Shown here: positions 11,038 to 21,970 of the stretch, piece after piece | How the letters are laid out: the number at the start of each line of letters is the position of its first letter | Numbering within the stretch: the first letter of the stretch is position 1 | NCBI GenBank assembly: GCA_023014485.1 | Contig: JAJOZX010005796.1 | Location: 246,780-310,779 of the forward strand | Direction of reading: 5' to 3' | DNA: 64,000 nucleotides | Source: Bathynomus jamesi | Lineage: Eukaryota > Arthropoda > Malacostraca > Isopoda > Cirolanidae | Program-made: the position numbers and the translations under genes | Notes under the pieces: generated by a model | Told to the model about the DNA's origin: nothing | The model's input: the letters and a program-made list of their open reading frames with translations, nothing else | The model's database searches: none

Positions 11038-11440
11038 AGGCTTGGGTTCAAATGCAGGCTTATGCATTTAAATGCAAATGTTTTAAATTAATCAAATGCA
11101 AATGCAAATGCAAATTCAAATACTATGAAACACAGCTGCATTTAAATGCAAATGCATTTGCATGTGAATGGTTTTCAAATGTTTTATGCAATTAATAATA
11201 ATACCCACTTCAAGTTACAAATGTTTATTCCTAATGTTATCACGTTATACTTTTACCTGACACCCAAACATCTGTAAAAGAAACAGATATCTTCAATATA
11301 AACTATATAATATTATCATTTTTGAGATCAAAAGTAGGCAGTTCCCCGTGGGAATGACTTAACCTATGAGGCGGCCCCTCAAATGCAAATGCAAGTGTTT
11401 CATATTCAAATGAAAGTGCAAGTGCAAATGCAGAGTAAAT
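11038..11440. repeat. ATGCAAAT-rich repeat clusters
   Basis: Two clusters (11050-11160 and 11385-11440) are built of near-tandem AAATGCAAATGC hexamers and their inverse, separated by about 220 bp of ordinary AT-rich sequence. The layout (two subterminal clusters of one hexamer in opposite sense) resembles the subterminal arrays of a hAT MITE such as the one at 8279, but I could not fix termini or a target duplication. Confidence 0.5.
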
Positions 11441-11563
11441 GATATACAGTATAACAAGTTGTCGTAACGTTTTGTTTGAACATAACAGATCGAAAACCGA
11501 ACGAATTCCACGGCCAATCATGAGTTTAGAAGGAGATACTCCCGTCGTCGTGTGAGGTGTTAG

Positions 11564-12700
11564 TCAATATTTAAACAAAAATTTATCCAATACCACTTGC
11601 ATTTCCTCCCCATGAGAATGACGCAAGGCCAATTTGAAAGTACGGACCATGTTTTCCGCGGGACCATTAGTAGACGGGTGAAAAACACTAGACCGGACAT
11701 GTCTAATGCCATTTAGGTGGACAAAAGAACGAAATTCCTCACTAGTAAAACAAGTACCAGTGTCAGAAACCAGAACTACGGGTAAACCCCATCGAGCGAA
11801 ACACGAACGAAGTAGGCGAATAGTAGCACCCGAAGTCGTGGAAGTGATTGGAAAAATTTCCACCCACTTTGAGTAGGCGTCCACAATAACTAAGAAATAG
11901 GTGTTATTTATGGGACCTGCATAGTCGACATTGATCCTATGCCAAGGTATAGTAGGCCATTCCCACAGATGAAGTGAACTTTTCTTTGGAAGATCTTTGT
12001 TCTCTAGGCAGTTTTGACAGGAATGAACCAACGATTTGAGCTCTCCATCTAAGCCGGGCTACCAGAAATAAGCTCCAGCTTCTTTCATTTTCATTGACCC
12101 CATGTGTTCAGCATGATGTTCCTTCACTAAATTCGACGTGCTTTTATTAAAAATTATTACTCTGTGACCCCATAAGAGACAACCATTTTGAATTGAGATT
12201 CCAGACTGACATTGATGGAAAGGCTGTAATTCATTCTCAACCTTAGTAGGCCAACCAAATGAGCAATAATGAGTGACCTTAGATAGAATAGGGTCTGATT
12301 TGGTCCACTGCGCTATTTGTACTGCAGTCACTGGAGTGGAGTTCAAAAACTCCAAGTGAACCCATTCTGTACACATTCATTTGGATTTTCTAAAGGCAAT
12401 CTACTTAGAACAGCAGCCGTACCTAGAAGTTTGCCTGACCGATGTATTAAGTCAAATTTATAGGCTTGTAGAATCAGCGCCCATCGTTGAATCCTACCTG
12501 AGGCCATAACCGGAATATTTTTAGTAGGTTAAAATAAACCTAAAAGAGGCTTATGGTCAATGATTAATTGAAATTCATGACCCCCATAGATAGAAATGGA
12601 ATTCCTTTACTGCAAATACTAAAGCTAAGGCTTCGCGTTCAAATTGTGCAAACACCTTTCGGTCTCAGTTAGTGTTCTGGAAGCGAAACAGATAAGACTG
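11564..12700 (-). pseudogene. Gypsy/Ty3-type pol remnant: RNase H end, zinc-binding domain, integrase
   Basis: Read on the minus strand from 12700. There is a decayed RNase H end (IIDHKPLLGLF-like), then a zinc-binding HHCC region at 12376-12059, then an integrase core at 12031-11564. The core carries HRINVDYAGP (first Asp), LPVVLVSDTGTCF (second Asp) and FHPSTNGPAENMV (Glu), a complete DDE set. The linker between frames contains stops, and no LTR is seen. This is the 3' half of an LTR retrotransposon unrelated in order to the gag at 8808-10569. Confidence 0.8.
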
Positions 12701-12800
12701 TTTTAAGAGAGGGGCGACAAGCTTGAGCTTCGTGAAATGAGGAATCATCGAATGGAACATTTGAAAGGTTGAAAGGAAAGGCGTGTATATATATATATAT
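12695..12800 (+). repeat. LINE 3' tail fragment
   Basis: Contains GGGGCGACAAGCTTGAGCTTCG and GGAACATTTGAAAGGTT, matching the tail after the LINE C-terminus at 3430-3500, and ends in (TA)n. It is a severely 5'-truncated copy of the same LINE. Confidence 0.6.
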
Positions 12801-12889
12801 ATATATATGATGCAAACCCACAAGGAAAAAGAAAAATGATTCCAAGGCCTTTCGTGGTAATATTTTGGATAATATTGTGGTTAGTGAAG

Positions 12890-14400
12890 GGTGGTAATGC
12901 GCTATATTGCTAAAATGAAAATGCGTAAATCACCGGGGCAGGATTCCATATATCCTATGCAACTAAAAGAATTAAAAGAAAGCATTGTTGTGTCGCTAAC
13001 AAAGATTTTTAATGCGTCTATTTCTGAGGGGTGTACCAGATAATTTCAAGTTAGCAAATGTAACACCTATCTTTAAGAAAGGCGATAAAGGTGCGGCGGG
13101 AAATTAAAGGCCAATCAGTTTAACATCTGTTGTAGGTAAGCTACTGGAATCAATAATTAGGGATCGTATAGTCGAACACTTAGAATTGCATAACATGGTT
13201 AGAAATACGCAGCACGGTTTTAGTCGAAACAAATCTTGCTTAACTAATCTTTTAGAATTTTTTCAAAGCGTGGTTGAAGTTTACAATAGGCATCGGGCGG
13301 TTGATGTAGTGTATTTAGATTTTCAAAAGCGTTTGACACCGTACCGCACAAAAGACTCATTGAAAAAACTAAGGCTCATGGAATCAGGGGTGTAGTTATA
13401 AATTGGATAGAAGAGTGGTTGCGAGGTAGGAAACAGAGGGTGGTGGGTGATGGAGCGGAGTCGTGTTGGGCTAATGTAGCGAGCGGCGTTCCTCAGGGTT
13501 CTGTATTGGGCCCCTTGCTTTTTCTTATATATATTAACGATTTAGATGTCGGCCTAGTCAGTACAGTTTCAAAGTTTGCGGATGACACGAAGTTGGGTGG
13601 TAGGGCAATTAATGACGAAGATAGAGGTAAAATCCAGGAAGAGCTGAATAAAATCGTTGATTGGTCAGTCACATGACAAATGAGATTTAACGTCGATAAG
13701 TGCAAAATTTTACATATAGGATCGCGTAATGGTAATTTTGCGTATAGTATGTCAGGGAAGGAGTTAGCAAGCGTAGAGCAGGAAAAAGATTTAGGAGTTA
13801 TAGTCACTAGTGATTTAAAAGTAGCGAAACAAAGTACAGCAGCGGTCAATAAAGCGAACAAAGTGTTAGGTTTTATAGCTCGGAATTTTGAGTACAAATC
13901 GCGCGATATTATTGTTCCTCTTTACAAATCATTAGTTAGACCTCATTTGGAGTACGCGATCCAGTTTTGGAATCCGCATATGCGAAAAGATATAGACAAA
14001 ATCGAAAGAGTTCAAAGACGAGCAACTAAGATGATTCCGTCGCTTAGGTCGAAGTCGTATGAGGATAGGCTTAAGGAGTTAAAATTGACTACACTCGAGA
14101 CTAGGAGGCTAAGGGGTGATCTAATCCAGGTTTTCAAAATTATGAATGGGTTCGATAACGTAGATAAAGATAGCTTTTTCAAAATATCTTAATATAATAG
14201 GACTAGAAATAACTGGTGTAAGTTGATAAGTAGAAGGTTCGAGACAGCAATTGCCAAAAACTTTTTTACGCACAGAATAGTAAATAGGTGGAATAGTTTG
14301 CCGGTAGAAGTAATTAGTAGCACGTCTATAAACATGTTTAAAAATCGATTAGACGCATATGTTGATAGATTGGGTATAGTTTAAGGTAGTAAAATTAAGG
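12890..14400 (+). mobile_element. CR1-like LINE, 5'-truncated
   Basis: A 5'-truncated non-LTR element containing most of the RT domain and the full C-terminal region, ending near 14384 with a short 3' tail. The same family seems to supply the endonuclease part at 45790-47500 on the other strand: the shared phrase QHGF.R..SCLTNLLEFF and the approach GKLLE-II are almost identical. Confidence 0.75.
12910..14384 (+). pseudogene. CR1-like reverse transcriptase (broken)
   Basis: RT motifs are in order: a degraded palm start (FKKGDKG-like), TQHGFSRNKSCLTNLLEFF, VVYLDFQK (first Asp), SGVPQGSVLGPLLFLIYIND and the catalytic KFADDTK. The thumb and C-terminal part follow (FNVDKCKILHIG, LGVIVTSDLK, SLVRPHLEYA, KIERVQRRATKMI). 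Breaks are a frameshift near 13335, an in-frame TGA at 13674-13676 and a TAA at 14190-14192. After the last stop the frame continues to a natural-looking end at 14384. Confidence 0.85.
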
Positions 14401-14549
14401 CTTTGTGGTTCGGAACCCACGTAAAATTGTAGGTCCCCTCCGCCACCACGGAGACATGCACAATACACAATTACGAACAGAGTTAGGTAGACCAGCGATG
14501 AGTGGATCCTAGGGTCTTTGTTGGTCTGAAACATTATAACATTATAACA

Positions 14550-14571
14550 TATATATATATAAATAATTGTG

Positions 14572-14603
<32 letters not shown>

Positions 14604-14700
14604 ATATGTGTCTGTGTGTGTGTGTGTATATATATATGTGTATATATATATAGATATATATAGACATAATTGTGTGTGTGTGTGTGTGTGTATATATGAT
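14550..14700. repeat. (TA)n/(TG)n microsatellite
   Basis: Alternating blocks of (TA)n and (GT)n. ORFs rich in Ile-Tyr or Thr-His here are artefacts of dinucleotide translation. Confidence 0.95.
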
Positions 14701-14814
14701 GATGAATAGAGGCTTTAGAGGCGGGGCCACCAGCTTGACCTCCGTGTGAAGAGAGACCAACGAAACAACATAAGGTTCATAAGGTAAGGTAAGGTATAAT
14801 TGTGTGTGTTAGAA

Positions 14815-15055
14815 CGGGACAGTCGTCCAGTGCCCTTTTTGTCCATTTGTCAGAGTTATCTCACTGTATTGATTGGAATAATGCTTCAGTTTTGTTTCAC
14901 TCTAGCAACATTGTTAATAGAAATATTCTTGAGTCTGCTATTATCCAACTTACAAATAACTTTAAGATGAGCATGTCTTTTTCAACTCGATCCCGTTGTT
15001 TTGAATTCGTTCAGAACGGATTTAGACAAGAAGGGCAGAGTGCTAAAACGTTGGT
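14815..15055 (+). pseudogene. GIY-YIG endonuclease C-terminal fragment (Penelope-like)
   Basis: Encodes the part after the GIY-YIG core: SSSALFVHLSELSHCIDWNN and ESAIIQLTNNF are shared with the larger copy at 41991-42407. The conserved GIY and YIG residues lie upstream and are absent. A one-base change after NNF shifts the frame. Confidence 0.65.
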
Positions 15056-15110
15056 AATTTTCCCTTATAAATTTGTATGCTTCTCTTACAATTTTTATTT
15101 TTCAATTTAG

Positions 15111-15153
<43 letters not shown>

Positions 15154-15477
15154 GACCTATATATCATTCAGGCCTTATCTATAAAATTGGTTGTATCATT
15201 TGATCTTGTGTTGAATTCGTTTAGAACGGATTTAGACAAGAAGGGCAGAGTGCTAAAAATTGGGTAGTTTTCCATTATAAATTTGTATGCTCCTCTTACG
15301 ATTTTTATTTTTCAATTTATTTTTATATTTTTTTTTATATATTTTTTGTGACCTATATATCATTCAGCCATTAACTGTAAAATTGGTCGTAAACGATCCA
15401 TTTGATCTTGTGTTGAATTCGGGCAAAGTGCTAAAATTGGTAGTTTTCCTTACAAATTTGTATGCTCCTCCCACAAT

Positions 15478-15517
<40 letters not shown>

Positions 15518-15520
<3 letters not shown>

Positions 15521-16820
15521 TGATGTAGCGGATGTCATTTTTTTCACATCCGCGGATGCGGATGCGGATGAGGATGTTTGATTTCAACATCCGCGGATGC
15601 GGATGCGGATGTCTACATTTTCGTTATTTTTTAGGATATATTCGAGATTTGTTGTGTTTAACGTATATAATAAGTTATTATATAGAGAGAGCTGTAGCTA
15701 TAATGTAGTATAATTGATTAATTGTACAATAATTGCTGTACTTTTCTCTGAACATATAAAATAATATCAAGCATCTAACTAATATAGAAATCAATTAGTG
15801 AATCCGTCTGCAAATAAATTCGTTATATTTTGTTGAGTTTCAGCAACAATTAGAAACCATAATTGTGTTACCAGGATGCGGGACGTGAACCCAACTCAAA
15901 TGCACGGTATGCACCCACCGACCTCTTTCCCCAACCTCCACCCTTATAGAAAGAGATCTTTAATTAGCTTGATAACTATTTATATTAAGTTTAAAGTTTT
16001 ATTAGGCATATTTATAAATGAGTAATTAAAATAAAGTAAACTAAGATGTTCATCGTTTAATGTTCAAACTTAATTATAGGAAGGTTATGCTTAAGGAACA
16101 TTAATTTTTCTGCCTTTTCTGCTGCCAGTCTGTTTCTCTTTTCATCATATATTAATCCAGCACTGCTAAATAATCTCTCGCTTGGTACGTTTGTTGGAGG
16201 ACAGGCTAAATGTTTCCTTGCAAGTTTACTCAAGTATGGATAGATATTCTGCGTATTTTTCCACCAACTAATAGGATTGTCACATGCAGCCAGGCGTTTT
16301 GGTGATAGCTCTCGATCATTTTTACTACATCTTTTGACATCGCGTAGGTCTCGTCATTGCTGCTTGACTCAAGAAACTGAGAGACAGATTCTGTGATAGA
16401 TTTGCTTGTTGAAGGTGTTGGTTCTGTCACTGAAACTTTTATTCTTTTGGTGGGTGGCGAAGCGACAGATTCAAGAGATTGAAGCTCTTCAACTGCTTTG
16501 CCAAGTGATGATTTAACTCGTTCTAATGTACTAGGTGAAAATAACTTAGCTTTGTAACGTGGATCTAAGTAGGTTGCAAGAGAGTAACTTCATACAAGAA
16601 CAGCCTCTCGTCTTGTCGCTTGCATCACTTTTGCGCACAATGAACTAGTTCTATTATATAGTAGAATTTGATAATTTCCGCTTATTAATGACATTTTATC
16701 TGAACGGTCCACATCCGCACGACATCCGCAGCCCAAAGTGCGGATGCGGGTGCGGATGCGGATGCGAGAAAATGTGCGGATGTTCCGCGGATGCGGATGC
16801 GGATGTGACCTACATCACTA
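15518..16820 (-). mobile_element. hAT transposon with GCGGAT subterminal repeats
   Basis: The terminal inverted repeats are TAGTGATGTAGCGGATG (15518) and, inverted at 16820, TAGTGATGTAGGTCACATCC. Both ends hold arrays of GCGGATGCGGATG with opposite orientation (15545-15615 and 16715-16805), typical transposase-binding arrays. It sits inside the (TA)n run of a Penelope-like element, so the 8-bp target duplication can only be read as TA repeats. The interior keeps just the 3' part of a transposase gene. Confidence 0.8.
16085..16440 (-). pseudogene. hAT transposase C-terminal (hATC dimerisation) remnant
   Basis: The minus-strand sequence below 16300 reads the hATC signature: WWK, then YPYLSKLARKHLACPPTNVP, SERLFSSAG, then KRNRLAAEKAEKLMFLKHN. 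This domain mediates transposase multimerisation. A frame break near 16270-16290 separates it from the upstream acidic piece (16430-16290). No BED finger and no catalytic acidic residues are found in the element, so it is non-autonomous. Confidence 0.8.
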
Positions 16821-17490
16821 ATATATATATTTTTTTTTTTGTAACCTGTATATAGTCTTGAACTCTTTATTTACTTCAGTGTTCCTGGGGATATCATTAG
16901 ACGAAAGCGCTTGAGCACCATTCTGTGTTTCCTTTCCTTCGTGGTTTTATTCATCATAAATATTTTTCACATGTTACTTTCGTGAAATAATTTTCATATA
17001 CAGTATATATACTGTATATATATATTAAAATGAAAATGAAAATGAAAAGGTTTATTGGCAGACAAATATTATTAATACAATGACAGTTCATATACTAAGG
17101 ATAGAAATATATACAATTGATTAGAACTAATACTAGAATGTTGAAGTTAAGTGGAGCTACAGACAGACGTTTTCGTACCAAGAGGTCCATAGCTTAGGCC
17201 TTAGAGGATAAATGGCAGAACTCATGGATAGCTCGGATGATCGGGTTGGTTGATTTTTTAATTCTTTGCATTAGACTGTGGTGAGCACGTCTTGTTACCT
17301 CCGGGAAGCTCGGGACATTGCGGGTAGCAAACATTTGCGAAGCTGAGCATCTCGGGGGTAATTTATGTAAGAGTCTAAAAGACCTGTTGTACAGCAAATT
17401 TAGAGTTCTGCCAGAACCTTTTTTATAATTCACCCACAGTTGCTGTCCGTATATATTACTGCAGAAAGTACGAAAGAGAGTGTCTTTAGC

Positions 17491-18130
17491 TTAACTTGTA
17501 CAGAATCGAAAGTTCCTTATGGTCATATTCGCTTTAGCACACAGGCTTCGAGATTGTTTTCTTATATCCGAGTCATCACTCACAGAGCTAGTAATAGTTT
17601 GACCCAAATACTTAAACTCTTGTACTTCCTCAATTACTTCACCATTCATTTTAAACCTTATATCACCTGGCTGATTACAGCTTTTAGGATGAAATTGCTT
17701 AACCTTACGCAGTTTCTGTAACATTAAAAAGAATATCATGTTTCTGCGAATACACTTCGCAGACTTTTAGTAGCCGATAGAGACCTTTAACAGAGGAACT
17801 TATTAACACCATATCATCGGAATAAACTAAGTTATTTATCCTTGTGTTATCTATACAACATCCAACTGTTGCCTCATTAAGTGAAGCAATTAATCTGTCA
17901 GTATACACATCCAACAGCAGAGGAGAGAGCAAGGAGCCTTGTCTCACCCCGCAAGAGGAGTCAAAACACTCGGATAGTACATTGCCCCACCTAACTGTGA
18001 AAGATTGGTGGGAATACCAAAATTTCAATAAATTTAATATGTATATGGGAACCTTCCTGTCTTCTAGTTTTGCAAATAAAATATTGTGGTTCACCCTATC
18101 ATATGCCTTACTTATATCTAGGAAACAGCT
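17491..18130 (-). pseudogene. LINE reverse transcriptase (catalytic part, broken)
   Basis: Contains SCGVRQGSLLSPLLLDVYTD followed by the catalytic NNLVYSDDMVLIS box, then a frameshift near 17710-17740 and the downstream EEVQEFKYLGQTI motif. Together with the 19325-19110 piece it forms one RT gene, cut by the mariner at 18158-19110. Two or more further frame breaks make it non-functional. Confidence 0.8.
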
Positions 18131-18157
18131 ATAAATAGTTGAATTACTGTCAATGTA

Positions 18158-19110
18158 CAGGGTGTCTCAATATACATGCAACCCATGTCACTGCTAATAA
18201 TTCTGCCAATATTAATGTTCTCGTTCTATTTTTTTCAGATTTGAAGAGAGGAGACGATAACAACTAATAATTATCAATCAAAATGCCTTGGACAAAGGAG
18301 GAAAAAATTTTTTGCGTCACTACTTATTTGGAGACGAAATCATTCAAAACTGTGCAAGCGAAATTTCGCAGGAAGTTCAACTTCAACAATTATCCCCAGA
18401 AAAGCCAAATTTATCGTTGGGCACACAATTTCAAGCCACAGAATCAGTAAACAATCTCAACAAGAAAGCAGAAACACCCAGATCTGGCAGGAAGGTGACT
18501 GCAAGATCTCCTGACAATGTGAATGCGGTGAGAGATTATGTCGGAAGGAGTCCGAAAAAGTCAATCCGAAGACGTTGCCAAGATCTGGGTCTTTCACGTG
18601 CGTCAGTGCAAAGAATCTTGATCAAGGATCTTCAGCTGTACCCATACAGGATCCAGATCAAGCATAAACTCACACCAGCTGACATGGCAAAACGTGTTGT
18701 GATGTGCCGGTGGTTCGAGAACAAGATCGAAGAGGATCCTGACTTTCTTGATGATGTTTGGTTCAGCGACGAAGCACACTTCTTGCTCAGTGGGTATGTC
18801 AATAGCAAGAACAATGTGTTCTGGGGCACACAAGCCCCAGACGAGGTGCTTCAGAGGCCCTTGCACTCTGTGCAGGGTGTCAGGGTGATTGACAACTTCG
18901 CTCGTCGGCTTCAAGTGTGTCTGCAGCGCAACGGCGGTCATTTGGAACATGTGCTCTAATAAATGTATCCTTTGATCTAGAGACCTCAAATCTTCAGTTT
19001 TTAATTGTTATCATATCAGCTTCCAGGAAATGTAATCTTTTTTGGAGTTTATTTTCTGAGTAATAAATTATTATCATGTCAATGGGTTCCATCTATTTTG
19101 AGACACCCGG
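18158..19110 (+). mobile_element. Mariner-type element (internally deleted) with TA duplication
   Basis: Inverted ends CAGGGTGTCTCAATA (18158) and, inverted, CCGGGTGTCTCAAAATA (19110) are flanked by TA on both sides (18156-18157, 19111-19112). At 953 bp it is shorter than an intact mariner because the second half of the catalytic domain is missing. The insertion separates two collinear parts of a LINE RT gene. Confidence 0.85.
18282..18959 (+). pseudogene. Mariner/IS630-type transposase (frameshifted, truncated)
   Basis: The true start is at 18282 (MPWTKEEKIFCVTTYLE), followed by helix-turn-helix regions. A stop after about 54 codons shows a frameshift near 18445, after which the second frame continues with RSPKKSIRRRCQDLGLSRAS (second HTH) and the first catalytic Asp in VWFSDEAHFLLSG. 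Downstream of the VFWGTQAPDEV block the sequence jumps to QGVRVIDNFARRLQ, the very C-terminus, so the second Asp and third acidic residue are deleted. Confidence 0.8.
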
Positions 19111-19844
19111 TATTTAGATATTGTTTCTTTAAGTGCACAGATACACATACACAAGTCAGTTGAGTGGGACCTTTTAAAGCCAAACTGATTAGATGTCCAT
19201 AGGAAATCATTTAATCGGCGTAACAAGAGTTTTTCTAGTAGTTTCGAGAAGCAGGAAGCGACAGCAATAGGCCTGTAATTATTGCTGGACAGAATGTCTC
19301 CGTACTTATTTTTGACCAGGGGCAAGATATATATACCCTCATGAACTCTGCAGGGATATAGCTATGAGCAAGCATGGCTGATAGGAGCAATGACGTATGC
19401 AGACATACTACGTCATTTGCATATTTTAAGTGCTCATTCAATAAGTCATCTACCCCTGACGCAGAACCAGTTTTTAACTCTTTAATTAACCTCTTTACTT
19501 CAGAAAATTATATCAAAGTATTTTCCCTTGTCCCTCCCACAATCGTCGTTTCGCTGCAATCTCTCTTAAGATTATCCCTACTCACACTGTTAAGAATGTT
19601 AGAGTAGTGGTTTATCCACAGCTTTGCAATTTCATCCTCCCCCGACACCTCATCGATTGTCAGAGGGAGGACATTTTTGACACCCGTTTGATTCTTAACA
19701 AATTTCCAAAATTTGTTATTATCGTTATTTATGCGAGCTTCACAGGCTTTTGATGCTCGAATAGACTCTTCTTCCTGTTTACATCGCCTTATGGCCGCCT
19801 TATACTGGCCCCGACTTCTACACATATTCATGTATACTGTATAT

Positions 19845-19910
19845 ACACACACACACACACACACACAATTTTATATATATATATATATAATTGTATGTGT
19901 GTATATATAT
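19845..19910. repeat. (CA)n/(TA)n microsatellite
   Basis: Pure dinucleotide runs at the 5' boundary of the LINE on its own strand. Confidence 0.95.
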
Positions 19911-20295
19911 TAGGCCGGGTCGAAATTTTTGATTTCTTACGTACATAGTGTGAGGTGGTTCAATCAATCATAGTAACACCCTGGTAAAATGTTTTTGAAT
20001 TCTGAGGACCCCTACCCCCCCTTACCGGTTTCAGTTTTTTCAGAAAATTCGTAAAATTCGAGATAATTTGAGATTTACTTCAAAAAAAATTTATTACAAA
20101 AGTTCGCTTATAAAACACTGTTATATTTATTTTTTAATGAAAAAAAATTTAAAAATACAAAAATGCATGAAAAAAAAAATTTAATACATAAATTTTTAGC
20201 TATTATTGGTAGAAATTTAGAAATTAAGAGACAGAAATTCAATAAAATTTTTGACCTAAAACTAATGGTTTTTCTTATTTCTTCCATTGACCTTT

Positions 20296-20541
20296 CTACT
20301 CAAATGTAGGCAGTTCTTTTCTAGACTCTGAAGTATTTAAAATAAATTTATGCCGATTAATATAACCAATTCTTTCCTGGCTAGATTTAGTTACTAAGTT
20401 CACACCCCGTTCAACGCTTTGGCTGTGACATGGAAAATCTAGTATTTCTAGAGGTTTCGTTCTAATCTGAAGCAATTGCTCATTGGTAAAATTACTTAGC
20501 AAAGGTGGAGGGGTGATTATCTGCTCATTCCAATTAATCAA
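20296..20541 (-). pseudogene. TE-derived fragment with PCHSQSVERGVNLVT motif
   Basis: The 81-aa frame contains LDFPCHSQSVERGVNLVTKS followed by a Glu/Arg-rich GYIN and an ESRKELPTF end. I recall similar C-terminal motifs (CHTQAVER.VK.VT...) from many uncharacterised repetitive arthropod proteins, presumably transposon-encoded. The family and function are not known to me. Flanking sequence (19913-20295, 20545-20780) is AT-rich and has no other motif. Confidence 0.4.
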
Positions 20542-20782
20542 ATCAATATAATCATTTGATAGAAAATTTATAGATCATGGTAGCTCAAAATTTCTGCTGC
20601 AAAAGGCTGCATTGTGGCTTCTTTTTCTAGTAGCCATAATTTAATTTAATAAGATTTTAACTATATTTTATTTATTACTGATATTTTAAAATTAAATAAC
20701 GTATTTTATTAAATACAAACTTTTAACATTCTAGGTACCTAAATAGGAATCTGGAAAGAAAAAACAAAAATAATGTAATATT

Positions 20783-20828
20783 AGGTCTTATATCCGGTGC
20801 TATGAGTCAGCACCGGATTTAAGACTCT
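20783..20828. repeat. Short inverted repeat (hairpin)
   Basis: AGGTCTTATATCCGGTGCT and AGCACCGGATTTAAGACTC flank a 7-base loop, giving a stem of about 18 pairs with two mismatches. It may be a transposon terminus or a folded end structure; the surrounding sequence does not decide this. Confidence 0.6.
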
Positions 20829-21137
20829 ACCCCCTACCCCCTGATCTCCAAAAAAGTTGGTGAATGGTCTATTCTGATGTAATTCGTGCCGGAGAACCCG
20901 ATTTTGGCCATCCGAAAGCAAAAAATTTAATATTTAGGGTCGATTTTTACGATTTTCGATTTTTGGCCTATTTCCCATACAAATTCATATGGAAAAAAGT
21001 GAGTATCGGTAGGGAGGGGTAGCGAAGGTCCCACAGCCTTGATTTTTGGTGTGGATACTACTATTACAAAATGATCAACCTCACAATATGTACCTAAGCA
21101 AAATCTTGACCTTCAGCCCTTGAGCCCGGGCTAAATT

Positions 21138-21485
21138 TCACATTGCTGTTGCATGTCGTTCACGGTCAGCTTCAAGGCGTGATTGTCTTTCTTGGGGTGT
21201 TTCTCTTGCTCTGGTAGCTGTTACACTTTCTCGGACAGCTTCAAGACGTGATTGTCTTTCTTGCAGTGTTGCTCTTGCTCTGGTAGCTGCTACACTTTCT
21301 CGGACAGCTTCAAGACGTGATTGTCTTTCTTGGAGTTTTTCTCTTGCTCTGGCTGTTGCATGTCGTTCACGGCCAACTTCAAGGCGTGATTGTCTTTCTT
21401 GTGAGCTTTCCTGCTTCCGGGCTTCTTTATTTTTTCTGGCTGCTGATGTAGATTTGCCCAAACTTGCCCGTTTCTTTGGTAGCAT
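21138..21485 (-). pseudogene. Helitron-associated N-terminal repeat protein fragment
   Basis: A 115-aa frame starts MLPKKRASLGKS and then consists of 22-residue tandem repeats of the form QERQSRLEAVRESVAATRAR. Such Arg/Glu-rich tandem helices occur at the N-terminus of Rep/helicase proteins of arthropod Helitrons and neighbouring repetitive proteins (my recollection of the family, not checked). No Rep HUH motif or helicase Walker box follows, so it is at most an N-terminal fragment. At DNA level the repeat is 66 bp. Confidence 0.45.
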
Positions 21486-21659
21486 GGTAAAGTTGTTGGG
21501 ATTTTCAAAACCTGCAAAAAAAACATAAGAGGTTCCCGTGCCAAATTTGGTAGCTCTAGGTCAAACGGTTTGAAGTCGTCCTAAAAAATAATTATATGTG
21601 AAGCTCAAGATTTTCATGACTGTATTCTTTTCTATAGTTTTATTGACCAAATAATTAGT

Positions 21660-21880
21660 CATCTTGTAAACTACTTAATCATTTTTGTATAAAACCCAAA
21701 GTCGTACAACGCTGACATAAGTTTGGATACATTTTTTATTTGCTTTCTATTTTATAATTGGTGAATTATTTCCTTGTAAACTACTTAATTATTTTGTATA
21801 AAACCCAAAATCGTACAACGCTGACACAAGTTTGGATACATTTTTTATTTGCTTTCTATTTTATAATTGGTTAACTATTT
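21660..21880. repeat. Tandem duplication of about 110 bp
   Basis: The block from GTAAACTACTTAATCATTTT through TTGCTTTCTATTTTATAATTGG is present twice in a row (from about 21667 and from about 21775). It shares the AAACCCAAAATCGTACAACG core. No coding potential. Confidence 0.7.
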
Positions 21881-21970
21881 CTGTTTAAACAACTTAATCA
21901 TTTTCGTAGACTTAGCTTAATAATGTAATTTCGTTCATTTTTTTGTATACATTCTCTCTTCGTTGTAAAC

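Larger units (their letters stand above)
14800..17005 (+). mobile_element. Penelope-like element fragment, split by a hAT insertion
   Basis: Positions 14815-15060 match the GIY-YIG-containing sequence at 42170-42415. Positions 15060-15500 contain two or three partial repeats of its 3' region (TAATTTTCCCTTATAAATTTGTATGC). After the hAT at 15518-16820, the same element resumes at 16838 with GTAACCTGTATATAGTCTTGAACTC, then the terminal block ending in TTCGTGGTTTTATTCATCAT. The N-terminal catalytic part is missing. Confidence 0.7.
17030..19830 (-). mobile_element. Decayed LINE interrupted by a mariner element
   Basis: Minus-strand pieces run from 19830 down: a basic linker (19864-19508), an RT start with NNYRPIAVASCFSKLLEKLL (19325-19110), then after the mariner RT and thumb pieces (18157-17491), and a C-terminal piece (17433-17194). 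The 3' end is the (CATTTT)n-like tail near 17030-17060. A fragment of the same linker region is reused at 36484-38020 on the plus strand. Confidence 0.75.

Noticed and set aside
18603..18989. Minus-strand ORF opposite the mariner transposase
   Set aside because: Shadow of the plus-strand transposase frame; no independent motif.
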